Positions 1 through 10,295 of a DNA stretch of 64,000 nt are shown piece by piece. The translations under genes were made by a program, and so were the position numbers. Positions within the stretch are counted from its first letter, which is position 1; each line of letters opens with the position of its first letter. The notes below the pieces were generated by a model. That model saw only the letters and a program-made list of their open reading frames with translations. It ran no database searches and had not been told where the DNA came from. The DNA is from Rhodosporidiobolus odoratus (taxonomy: Eukaryota > Basidiomycota > Microbotryomycetes > Sporidiobolales > Sporidiobolaceae), in assembly GCA_034387635.1 (NCBI GenBank), contig JAOANU010000007.1, positions 434,001 to 498,000 of the forward strand. The letters are read 5' to 3'.

Positions 1-37
1 TGCCTCCTGTCCAATCTCACAACTTTCGCACGTGCAG

Positions 38-956
38 CATCGTACGCAGCGTTCTGCTCGTCTGATGCGTATCAGAACTGATCTTTTTCCTCCTGTCCCC
101 TCCCTTGCTCTTGAACCTGTTTCTTTGTTGCCCCGCTACTCTGAACCTGCCACGCGCGCAGGGTCACTTCGAGTGCGTCAATATCGTTCCTCTCGCTCTG
201 AACTACACTGATTTTCTGTCTTGACTTTGCAGCATTGAGATCGATGTCGCGTGGCTCAAGGCCAACGCCGTCGAGGCTTCCAACATCAAGCCCCAGGTCG
301 ACCGCTACACCATGAAGAGCGGCCGCCACCTTATCCTCCTCGCTGAGGGTCGGTAAGTGGATGCCGCTTCCCTCTTCTTGGTTATTTCACAACTGACTGG
401 TTGTTTTCCTGCTTCTTTTTCCCCTTATTCCATCCACGTTGCCGATGCCTATCTTGTTCCTCTCTACTCCCAGCCTTGTCAACCTTGGGTACGTGCCGGT
501 CGCTCCTTGTTGCGTTTGGCGCTGTCCTGTAAACTCCGTCCTTCATACTGACAATTCTGCATTCGCAGCTGCGCTACCGGCCACCCGTCGTGGGTTATGT
601 CGTGCTCCTTCGCCAACCAGGTCCTCGCCCAGGTAAGTCATTTCGCACGTGATGGCGTTCCGAACCCACGCTGATTTGCCCCCCTCCCCCCAGATCGCCC
701 TCTGGGAGGACAAGGACAACTCCAAGTACCCGCTTGGTGTTCACATCCTACCCAAATCTTTGGATGAAGAAGTTGCTAGGGCGCACCTGAAGTCCCTTAA
801 CGTCAAGCTCACCGTCATGACCAAGGTTCAGTCCGACTACCTCGGTATCAACGCCGCCGGCCCTTACAAGCCTGAGTACGCACTCGTTTCTCTGTGCCTC
901 CTGTCTGCCGTGCTGACTATGTGCTCTCCCCCTCCCGCAGCCACTACCGCTACTAA
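38..956 (+). CDS. SAH1: Adenosylhomocysteinase (SAH hydrolase), 3' part
   Basis: Hydrolyses S-adenosylhomocysteine to adenosine and homocysteine in the cytosolic methyl cycle. Only the C-terminal part lies in the window; the gene continues upstream. Proposed exons: 38-41, 162-172, 233-352, 474-488, 569-632, 694-875, 941-956. Joined they read through the family signatures GHFD...[21 protein letters not shown], the C-x-TGHPS-x-VMS segment and the invariant C-terminus KPDHYRY. Each junction is needed to restore frame: GA+C gives the Asp of GHFD and of KPDHYRY. The first two exons are unusually small (4 and 11 nt). The 4-nt exon is less certain, because the sequence before it is read as an intron tail. 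Family identity is very secure. Confidence 0.93.
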
Positions 957-3114
957 GCGTCTCGCCATGCGCTTGACGTTTGGATTGGCTTTGTTTTTTC
1001 GGTTTTCGGGGGTTATATTGGTAGGTTTTACTGGCGCTTAGCTAGGCTTATGATCCCCTCAAAAAGTGTCTTCAACGGCACTCTTTCACTCTTTATACCC
1101 CCCATTTCACCTTTGTACCGCGCTGCATTGCCTCCTCGCATCGTTGACCTCGTGCAACATCAACTGTTCGACTATCTTCCATCGCATGCACATATGCTCA
1201 GGCACCGTGCTGTGTGAGCTGGCCAAACAAAGCATCTGGTAAAACACCTTCGGCTGATCTCCCTAGGACCGCTGGCCTAGCTCCTAATCTCATGTGACCG
1301 ATCTTCCTTTGCTGTCCAAGCGTGCAGGACCCGCAGGATGCACTCCCTCCTGTGTATCAGACAAGCCTGTGCCGACATGACCTTCTGAACCGTCCATTTT
1401 TTGTCCGGCCACTCGCAGCATGCTTTGCAGAGTTTGCCAGCCAGCCAAGTGGTTTCCCCTCACGTCGGAGACGTTGCGGGGCATGCTGCTTAGACTTCGG
1501 GGTGACGTGAAGGACAGGTCAGTGTGCTTGCACATGCCCCGTGCCGGCATCCTTTTCTTCGCAAAGAGCGTTGACCCCGAGTGGGACAGAGAAGGGACAG
1601 GACTAGAGTGAATCTTGACCAGCACCACACCCCTTTGAGCTTGCAAAGAGCCGAAAAGACGAAGAAGGCCTGTCTCTTTGCTCGAAATTGTGCAGTTGCA
1701 ATTGCTTTTCCTCGATCCTCACTGAGACTTCTTCGTTTGCGTCTGTCCTCTCCCATGTCCTTGAATTCATTTAATTTAGCTATGCAAACCTATCCTATCT
1801 CGCTTTGCGGTGAGAGCAGCTTTACTCAAGTCAGTCTCCCTTCCTACGGACGGCTCGGCACCTTCCTTGTTGGCTCTGCCCCATCGATTCGAGGAGGGCG
1901 AGAGCAATGACCGTATTGCCAGGTACAGCGATTGAGATGCCTTCCAGCGCATCTTGTCAGCTGGCTGCAGTGCAGGTGCGGGAAACAATCTGCAGCTTTC
2001 TCGAATAGCCTCAAGACCCGCAATCGGGTGAAAGAGCAGTGCAGTCCAGTTCAAGTCACGCAGCATATCACCTTCTGCATGATCTGCGGTTCCGCAGAAT
2101 GAGCCACAGGTTTTGACCTGGGGCAAATCCCTAGACCACCTCGGGGTCACGCGTGACTTTGCGGCTCTTCAGATAACGGCATTGACCAGCAAGCGCCGAT
2201 CGTTCTGAGGCTCAGGATGGTCGAGAAAAGACTGGCTGGGGTACCCGAGCACCGTGCTGAGAGGCAGCCAGCGATCGCCTTGCACAGAAGGGCGAGCGAG
2301 AGAAAAGCCAACTTGGAAAATGTCGATTCAGAGGCAAGTCACGTCAGTTCATGCTTCAGGATGCGAGGTGAAGCAGGAGCGGTCTGCGGCTTGCGCAGTC
2401 AGGTGCGGGAGTGGAGGATGGAATGGAGAGGCGCACCTGGTACTGCATTTCTGGCGGCAGATCCCATCAAAACGTGAGCGGAAAAAGCGAGAAATGAAGC
2501 GATAAATAGTGTTAAGATCCTGAGCTGCGTGGTGTCCTAGCATAGCGCCTGATTCAGCAACCTCTTCTGCTGCGCTCGGCGTAGGGGAGCAGCCCTGCCG
2601 GCGCAAACACAGGGGTAAGATGGACCACCCGTTTTATTGGGAGACGGATAGTCACGTCCAGAGTACTCATGTCGAGCTCGTGCAGCGCCATTCATGCAAT
2701 GCGGATGCCAGAAGTTGCTGGGTACTTCTGCATGTGGGCCTCGACCCACTGAAAGCGAAGAAGGCCGGACGAGGTCGAGGGCAAGGAAGGAGGGGAGAAT
2801 GGCAAGCCGAGGTCGCGGAGTGGTCGAGGAAAGCTGAGAGGCCAGGTGGTAACCTGGGAAGCGTGCGCCATGTTTGTACAAGCCTCAAGTATAGCTGATG
2901 GAAGTATTGCACGACCAAGGGAGGCGCTCTCATCTCGAACTCACCCACTTCCGTATCACGCGTGCTGCCAACTCAGTGACAGCTCTAGTACTACAAGCCA
3001 CTTGTCTCGCACGCGCAGAAACGCTCTCGAAGAACCCGCCTTGGTAGCCGGTCATTCCCCTCATCTCGCCCTCACTCTCCTTGTTGCACTTCTTCACCAC
3101 GATCCACAGCTAAG
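957..3114. other. Intergenic stretch, about 2.2 kb
   Basis: Holds the 3' flank of the SAH hydrolase gene and the 5' flank of SmD3. No ORF here resembles a known protein and I see no RNA gene. On the minus strand two short ORFs follow each other in the same frame (2692-2871 and 2554-2691); they are reported as a finding, not as genes. Confidence 0.5.
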
Positions 3115-3913
3115 ATGGCCAATCTCGTGCGTTCAGACTTCTTGACAAGCTCGTCGGTATCGCTGATGATTGACCCGACTCGCTACAGGGTGTACCGACC
3201 AAGCTCCTTCATGCAGGTTCTCCATCTTGTACGGCACTCATAGGCGGTAGCTGACCAACGTATCCCTCGCACAAACAGGAGTCTCTGGGTCACGTTATCA
3301 CCTGCGAGCTCAAGACGGGTCAGGTCTACCGCGGCAAGCTTTACGATGGTCAGTTTTTTTCCCTCTTACTCTTCTCTGCCTTTCCTACGATACAGCGGTA
3401 CTGACGGTTCTTCCTCCCCTCTACCCCGATATGGCGCTATCGAATACATCGCTACTGCGCTGCTCACAGCCGAAGATTCCCTTTCCGTTTCACTCACCCA
3501 ATGCACCGTAACCCACCGTGACGGTCGTGTCACTCAGCTGGACCAGGTGCGGCTCCTCTAGCTTCGCATACATGGAAAACACGCTCATGCTCAAACTTTC
3601 TTCGCAGGTCTACATCCGTGGGGCATCTGTGCGATTCTACGTCGTTCCGGATATGCTGTCTCAGGCTCCCATGTACGTTGCGATTGCTCTTCCCGATGAT
3701 ACACGCTTCTCGCGCCGCAATGGCAGCAGAAAAGCGACGATGTTCCCGTCTGAGACGCCCACTTACCTTGCCTCTACCTACAGGTTCAAGCGCGGTGTCG
3801 GAGCCAATGCCATGAAGGGTCGCGGTATCGGTACTGCTCGTGGTCGCGCGACCATCATGCGTGCGCAGAGCCGAAGGGGTCGTGGAGGTGCTCGCCCGGC
3901 TATCCGTCGTTGA
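3115..3913 (+). CDS. SMD3: Small nuclear ribonucleoprotein Sm D3
   Basis: Core Sm-ring protein of spliceosomal snRNPs, nuclear. Exons 3115-3126, 3189-3212, 3279-3348, 3470-3546, 3608-3672, 3784-3913 give 125 aa. Visible: N-terminal GVPTKLLHE, Sm1 motif (GHVITCELKTGQVYRGKL), Sm2 motif (VYIRG with FYVVPDML) and an Arg/Gly-rich tail ending RGGARPAIRR. Length matches the family. The second intron (3213-3278) starts with GC, not GT: only this junction gives LLH|ES-GH in frame, where a GT donor 3 nt downstream shifts the frame. The short first exon encodes only MANL. Identity is secure. Confidence 0.96.
3213..3278 (+). other. GC-AG intron in SMD3
   Basis: Donor reads CAT|GCAGGT and acceptor AAACAG|GAG, with a CTGAC branch-like site at 3251-3255. 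Using the GT three bases into this interval as donor would break the Sm fold reading frame, so a GC donor is the parsimonious reading. Confidence 0.8.
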
Positions 3914-4210
3914 GCGGGGATCTGAGGAAGAAGGAGAAGAAGAGGGCATGGGGTCTGATTGTACTTTTTCTGCGCGGCGAGGACGTAAAAGTGCCAACCT
4001 CGCTCTGTGTACTCTACGAGACACCGTCTGGACTCACCCGTGAGAGCGAGCGGGAAGATAGAACCGCTCGGGACTCCCAGTCGAAGGCCAGCTTGTTCGA
4101 GTCTTCGTCCTCTCCGAGTGTTACAGTCGGTTACAGTCTACCTTCTTGAGCGCGCTAGCTGGACTAGAACTGCGGCGGCGCTCAGCTAGGAAGTGCTACA
4201 CGCCCCGGCC

Positions 4211-6547
4211 ATGTCCTCGCCGCCTTCTTACGCTCCCGTGTCTCCTTCAACTCAACGGCCTCCATCTCGTTCGCGCTCTCTCAGCCGTCGACCATCTCAA
4301 GGAGCATTGGGAACGCCGCAGAGGCCATCACAGTCGTCATCGCAAGTACCACCGACGCCCGCTCTACCGAACCCTGCGACTACAGCCGCCCTTCTCTCCG
4401 CCGCAACCACCTCTCCTCACTACACAACCTCGCTCAGATCTCGTCACTCTCTGTATGGCACAGAAGATCGAGTAGTCCTCGACCTCGGAAGTAGGGTATG
4501 GAAGGTTGGCTTCAGCGGCGAACCGGCACCTAGGGAGTGTAGCAGCGTGCTGAAAGCCCTGGCTCGAGAGAAAAGTGCAGCAGTGCCCAGAGGAGGCGAG
4601 TATGAGGATGATCGGATATGGGGGCTCCAAGGGAAGGAGCCCACGGAGGAAGAGTGGGAGGTTAGGGAAGAGCGGGTAAAGAGGCTGTTGCGAGAGTTGT
4701 GGTTTGAGTACGTTCTCTCCTTTTCTTTCGAGCTCTTCCCGCCCTTTGTGATGCCGCAAGAACCGCCTCTGCACGCTTTGCCTCCTCTCTGGTACACCAG
4801 AAACGATTAGGGGCATCAAGCGGCGCAACAGCCGGACTGACGGAGCCCTTGTTTGTCCTTCTCTACCCTTCTTCCGACCGTTTCCCACAATGCAGCCACC
4901 TGATGGTGGACCCGAAGACTCGAAAGGTCATTGTCCTTGAAAACCCCCTACTGTCGACAGCCGTCAAGGACATGATCGCACGGGTACTCTTCGACAATCT
5001 GCAGGTGCGATCCGTTTTCCGGGCAGACCTCCAGCTTCTCGCCGGGTGCTTGTACTCATGCTGTTCTGCGCAGATCCCCTCCCTGAGTTTCGCTTCGGCT
5101 CCCCTGCTATCGCTTCTCGCCGCTGGAACGGCGACCGGCCTTGTCGTTGATGTCGGTCACCTCGAAACCACTGTTCTTCCAGTATGTCACCCTTCTTTGC
5201 TGGCCATCCCAATCCTGCCTGACCATAATTTTACAGGTCTTTCACTCTCGGCCTCTATTCGCTCTCGTCACCGCCACACCACGGGCTGGCTCTCGCCTGA
5301 ATCGCCGCCTCCGGAACCTCCTCCTCACGCATGCATCCTACGTTCCCCCGCCAGCCAGCGTCACATCCCCACCAAGCTCGCATCGAACAAAGGTGCCACG
5401 GGAGCTGCTCACAGAAGAAGTCGTCGAGGAAATCAAGACCAGGCTGTGTTTCGTCGGGGACGAGATTCCAACTGACACAAGCTCAGGAGGGACAGCGTCG
5501 ACAGGGGCCGAAGTCGGCCGGGAAGCCTCCATTGCGACCACTTCTTCCGCGATGAGCCTCGACGTACCATCCGCTTCGGCTCTTTCTGCAGAGGACGCCG
5601 ACCTTGATCTAGTCAAACACCTCACCGCCCGCTACTCGTCCTCGGCTACCGCAACTACCGTCTCTTTCCGCGTGCCGAACCTGTCACAACTGACAGTGCC
5701 GAGCGGAGTCGGTCGCGGATGGATACAGGTGCCAGGCTGGATTAGGGAAAGGGCCACGGAGGTCCTATGGGAAGAAGGCGATCAAGATGAGCTGGGTCTG
5801 AGCGGAGTCGTACTCGAAGCCCTGCTAAAGGTACACTTTCATATCAAGGTGCACTCTGTCTGGCTCCACGCTGACGAGACTCTCGTCCTAACTGTCCAGT
5901 TACCGACGGACCTGAAAAAGCCGCTGGCCTCCTCAATACTCGTCACCGGTGGCACTGCCATGCTCCCCGGTTTCTTCGCCCGCTTCAAAGCCTCCCTCCT
6001 CTCACAACTTGCCACCTCGCATCCCCCATCCCCTCCACCTTCTCCACCTTTTCCCGCAACCTCGTCTTCTTCTTCCTCCGCCACGTCCGATGTCTCCTCC
6101 TCGACCCCCTCAGCAGCTGACACAGCGCGACATCGACGCCGTTCAGCTCTACAATCTCGCCTCCATACTCTGCGCCACTCGCCTCGTTACGCACCCTTAG
6201 TTCCACTCGCTCCGCATATCGCCATCCTGAATCACCCTTCTCCATCTTCCTCTGCCTCCCTTCCTCCCCTTTCGGCGCTGACGCGCGAACGCGAAGGCTC
6301 CGCACCAAATTTCGCACCCTTCCTCCAAGCTTGGGTTGGAGGAAGTCTTGCTGGTGCTCTTAAAACCGGCGGGACGGAAATTACCCGCGAAGCGTGGGAT
6401 GAAGCCAGGCTGAAACGGAGGAAGGGCCTGGCGGGGGCTGAGGGGGGCGAGGAGGAGGAAGAGTATGAAGAGAGGGACTACGAAAGAGGTGGGAGGGGGA
6501 GGGTACCGGATTGGGCGAGTGGGAGTGGGTGGATGAAGGTGGCGTAG
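4211..6547 (+). CDS. ARP10: Actin-related protein 10 (dynactin pointed-end subunit)
   Basis: Arp10/ACTR10 caps the pointed end of the Arp1 filament in dynactin and supports dynein cargo transport. Exons 4211-4707, 4896-5004, 5074-5181, 5237-5830, 5900-6547 give 651 aa. Visible: VVLDLGSRVWKVGFSGEPAPR (phosphate-1-like loop), HLMVDPKTRKVIVLENPLL, LVVDVGHLETTVLPV, ILVTGGTAMLPGF and the C-terminal WVGGS-GAL with RVPDW, in the order seen in animal ACTR10. It is longer than animal ACTR10 because of a Ser/Pro-rich N-terminus and low-complexity inserts. The last intron (5831-5899) is 69 nt without a stop, so its retention would add 23 residues. Start taken at the first ATG of the open frame. Confidence 0.9.
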
Positions 6548-6733
6548 TTTGCTCTCCTCTTGTTCGTACTACATTGGGCGCTTTGAAGCCCAAGTGTCGG
6601 ACACGCCAGAAGAGTTGGGGAGGATTGATATGCATAAGCAGAAATGGGAGCGATACAATCACTTCCCTACGCCTTACTCAATCTTCCAGTCCCGACCAAG
6701 CCAGGCGCATCCCCCTTCGTCCCTAGACCCTCC

Positions 6734-7227
6734 TCACCCTCCGGCTCCCGCTGCCTTCTCCTCTTCTTCCGCCACCTCTGAACACTCCGTTTCCGCCTGT
6801 GCAAACGCGTCAATCTCCTTCTGGATCTTAACTCTCGTTGTCTCCACCGTCGTTTCAATGTCAGTTCGTTTCTCCTCTGCCAGCAATCGCTCGAAATCGT
6901 TTCGTCGTTGGAGAATGAGGGAGGCGAGGACATCGAGCAGGACGAGGACCTCGTATACTGGACATGGGTGTGAAGTAGGTTTTCCCAGGAGGATTGGAAA
7001 CGAGGAGGGAGGGGCGAGCAGAATGAGGCGAGTGTAAGGTGCGGCCTGTTTGCCAAGTCCGAAGGTACGTCAGCAATGAGCTGGATGAGCTAGAGAGCGA
7101 AATATCTGGAGGAGAGACGCACCTCGTCCGCGTCACTAAGTACGTTTTTCTCTCCTCCTTCGAGCAATAGTGGGACGAACCGTAATATCTTCAGGCCTCT
7201 GTGAGCGGGCGATCCCTTGACGGCCAT
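6734..7227 (-). CDS. Small protein of unknown function with a coiled-coil-like C-terminus
   Basis: I do not recognise this protein. Proposed exons, on the minus strand, are 7227-7123 and 7045-6734 (138 aa), joined by an intron with donor GAG|GTGCGT, a GCTGAC branch site and a CAG acceptor. It starts MAVKGSPAHRGLKILRFVPL, has a hydrophobic middle (YTRLILLAPPSSFPILLG, then VLVLLDVLASLIL) and ends in a charged Glu/Lys-rich helix. The frame is open upstream of this ATG back to a TGA, so an extra 5' exon is possible (for example with an ATG near 7370 and an acceptor near 7292). Start and therefore length are uncertain. It lies convergent to ARP10 and downstream of the SET-protein gene. Confidence 0.45.
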
Positions 7228-7505
7228 AAGGGGAGACCGTATAAGATAGAAAGCGGGAAAGAGGTCGTGAGCCGTCAAAAGATGAGGCTTGAAGAGATGT
7301 CAAAAAAGCGCGTTTAGGAGGCGAGGTCATCTTGAAGAAGGGTTCGGGCGGATGACTTGAACGACCATGTCATGAAAGGGAGTTGACTGGTGTGTTTTGG
7401 GGGCGGGCGCCGCCGGTCTCCGATGTTGTCGAAAGATGCAAGCCACCTGTGCAGGAACCGTGATCGATGGGTGTAATCGCAGCGGAACGCGTCCCTCCGG
7501 CCAGC

Positions 7506-8468
7506 TCAGCCTTTCTTGTCCTTCCTCTTGCCCTTAACGCCCTTCCCCTGCTCGGCAGCCGCCTTGGTCCGCTCCTTTCCCTCTGCCTCTCTCATCGTCT
7601 CCTCCTGTTCCCTCTCAGCCTCCTCCCTCCTCTTCTCCCAGAACCCCCTCCCATAACTGACACAGATCTCTGCATTCTTCTCGATGCCGTGCGGTCCAGC
7701 AAAGACGGCCATGCGGATCCCTTCTTTCGCGGGTTGGTGGGCAGAGGTAGGAAGGGGGAAGCGACGGAGTTCGAAGATGGCGTTGGGCCGGGGCAGGGTG
7801 GTACCGCGGTAGTCGTTCACGAACCGAGCTGGTGGTGAGTAGGCGATGAATAGGCAGATAAGGGACATGATTCAGGTTCATGGGAAAAAGCGAGCGGGAG
7901 AAAAGGGAAGGAATAGGTCCCGACATCAGTCTTGTTGCTTCTCGCTGGCCATAACGCACAGAACCGACTCTTCGTGACCACAGAGATGAGGGAGACAATG
8001 CACCTTCGTTGCCCGCCTTGGTGGCATCGCACCCGACTACTTGGATTTTCTCCTTCCCGTCCTCCTCCACCCTAATCTCCCTCAACAAACTCAGATCATA
8101 GTCACTTTTGGGATCCATCTCCTCTTCCGTATGTACCAGTCCCAAATAGTCTCTCAACCAAGTTCCTCTCTCGATGGATTTCCCCGTGGCATTAAACAAA
8201 CCGCTTTGACCGTAAGCTGGATGGGTGGGGTCGGAAATTACTTTGATAGCTAGCTTTGGAGGTGGATTGGGATAGTGTTAGGGTGGGCAGGGCGAGCAGA
8301 ATGTGTCGCGGTGGTGTTTGGGTAGTTTCGGAGATGGAGAAGGCGTAGAGAGGTAATTCACATTCGAGGGGAAGCGTGCTGGTGGGGCGGGCATCGGGCA
8401 CTAGGAGTGCAAAAGTGGGTCAAAGTCGGCGCCGAGAGCAGCGAACGGGTTAGGATCCGGCTCTCCAT
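7506..8468 (-). CDS. SET-domain-only protein (putative lysine methyltransferase)
   Basis: SET proteins transfer methyl from SAM to lysines of histones or other proteins. Exons on the minus strand 8468-8447, 8400-8362, 8249-8004, 7828-7506 give 209 aa. Seen in order: LESIKVISDPTHPAYGQ, SDYDL, then GNEARFVNDYRGT (the N-H/N-D-Y segment of SET cores), PNAIFELRRF, and ICVSYGRGFW (the terminal SYG of SET). The tail is Lys/Glu-rich. There is no pre- or post-SET zinc cluster, so substrate cannot be guessed. The first two exons are tiny (22 and 39 nt) and the first intron is only 46 nt, so the N-terminus is less certain than the SET core. Confidence 0.8.
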
Positions 8469-8554
8469 TCCTGGCCGCACCGCAGAATGAGAAAGGCACA
8501 GACGATGCACAGTAAACCCAGTATCTACCCTACCCAGCAAAGTACACGCTCAGC

Positions 8555-10295
8555 TTACACCTCAAGATCGAACAGCGTAACCGCGTTCCCGCCCATAACC
8601 TTTGCCCCTTCCTTGTCTCCCCATCCCGCCACACCCGCGATAGCGTCCAAGTTCTCATCGACCGACTTCCAGCGTGGAGCTTCGCCTTGTCCATCGAGAG
8701 GCGGGAAGAACGGGTGATCGGTACCTGCGGATGAGTATGAAGAAAAGGGATAGGAAGAGGGCAGGGATCAATACATGGTAAGGGTGACCGCAGACACGGT
8801 AGTCTGGTACAACAGGGTAGCCGTTCCGGTGCAGAGAGAGATTCGGAGAAGCGTACCAAACATGATGCGGTCAACACCGGGGAAAGAGCCATGAGGCGCG
8901 AGAAGCTCTTGTCGGTTGTTCACCCGGTCAACGTAAGCAAGTTCTATTCAAGCCACCAGGATCGAAGTCAGCTCTCGATCGTTGACCAGAACCTCCGGGC
9001 GATGCAAGAAACGAAGACTCACGCTCATCCTTGCCCTCATAATTTTCCGCCCTCGAAATCACCCGCTCGACCAGTGCCAACTCCTCCGGACCATACGTCA
9101 CTGCGTCGTAGTACAGCATCCCAAGGTAGTATCGGAAGTCGTGCTGCAAGCGATCCTTGACATGCGGGTCGTGTACCACACATGAACTGAGGCGGGAGGA
9201 GAGAGCGGGGAGGGCACCGGCCGAGTGGGCGAGGAGGAGCTTGAGCGTTGGGTGGCGGTCAAGGATACCGGCCAGGATGAGGCGGGCAATTGCCTGTGAC
9301 GAAAACCCCCATTAGCGAAGGGAGGAGCATAGAGGGAGAATGCCGCCTCACAATGGTCGTTTCGAAGGGGAAGCCAAGGCCAAGAGCGAGGACATGACCG
9401 TTGTCCACCTCCCCGAAGGCGTTCTCGATACCGTAGTGCGGGTGCTGTGCGATCATGAAAGCGTTAACGGGGCCTTACTGGGTGAACGAGGCAAGGACAG
9501 AAGGAAGAACATACAACAAAGACGACGAGACCTGCGGCGGCGATCGCTTCATAGATAGGCTCCATATCAGGGTCATCCAGACCCTTGCCCAAGCCCTTGG
9601 TGCCCATAACCACACCTCGCAAATAGCTCAAACCCTTGACCTGTTCGACAGCCTTGAGGACGTCCGCGGTTGCGATGCCGGGGACGAGCGGGAGGGAGCC
9701 AAATGCGAAGAGCCGCTTCTTAGTCAGGGCGGAGAACGAGGTCGATTCGGCGGCTTCGGTTGAGCCGTAAGTTGAGCAGTACTCTTGAAGTTCGGCATTG
9801 AGGTCAGAGGCAGCGGTGATGGCTTCGGCAGGGTCGAGGAAATCGAGCCAGGGGTTGGCGAGCGAGACGACCTAGCGACAAACGGTCACAGAGGTTGGCA
9901 CATGCTCACCGTGGGCACAAGGGGACAATGTAGCAGAATGAGGAAAGAAGAAAAAGGGCCTTACCGATACGTCAATGCCGTGCGTGTCCATGAACTTGAT
10001 CTTTTCCTTGCGGTCCCAGTATTGCCTGCGTACCGCACGCAACTCGGGTCAGCTTGATCTGCTCCCGGAAGCTGTACCAGGCGGTGGAAAAGGTAGCGTA
10101 CGGTCCGACGGGCCTTCCTTTGCTGTTTGCGCCTTTGCCCTCTTCCTCCTTGAGCAGAATGCACATCTCCTGACCGTCGGCAGTCTTGATGATCTTCGGG
10201 ATCCGGTCGCGTCTTCGCATGAGATCGGCATATGAGGGCGGGTAGACATGGGTGTGAATGTCGACAAGAAGGGGTCGAGTGGGTTGCATGGACAT
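8555..10295 (-). CDS. Amidohydrolase-2 family decarboxylase (ACMSD / isoorotate decarboxylase-like)
   Basis: Member of the metal-dependent amidohydrolase-2 family that decarboxylates substrates such as aminocarboxymuconate semialdehyde or 5-carboxyuracil. Minus-strand exons 10295-10102, 10025-9965, 9871-9515, 9444-9352, 9293-9023, 8907-8857, 8724-8555 give 398 aa. Metal-site motifs are all present: DIHTH near the N-terminus, HPHYG in the middle, LLAHSAGALP, and FGTDHPFF near the C-terminus, plus VVSLANPWLDF and GTKGLGKGLDDP. The overall pattern reminds me more of fungal isoorotate (5-carboxyuracil) decarboxylases of thymine salvage than of animal ACMSD, but that is from memory. Start is the ATG giving MSMQPTRP; a longer upstream frame lacks conservation signals. 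Confidence 0.88.
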
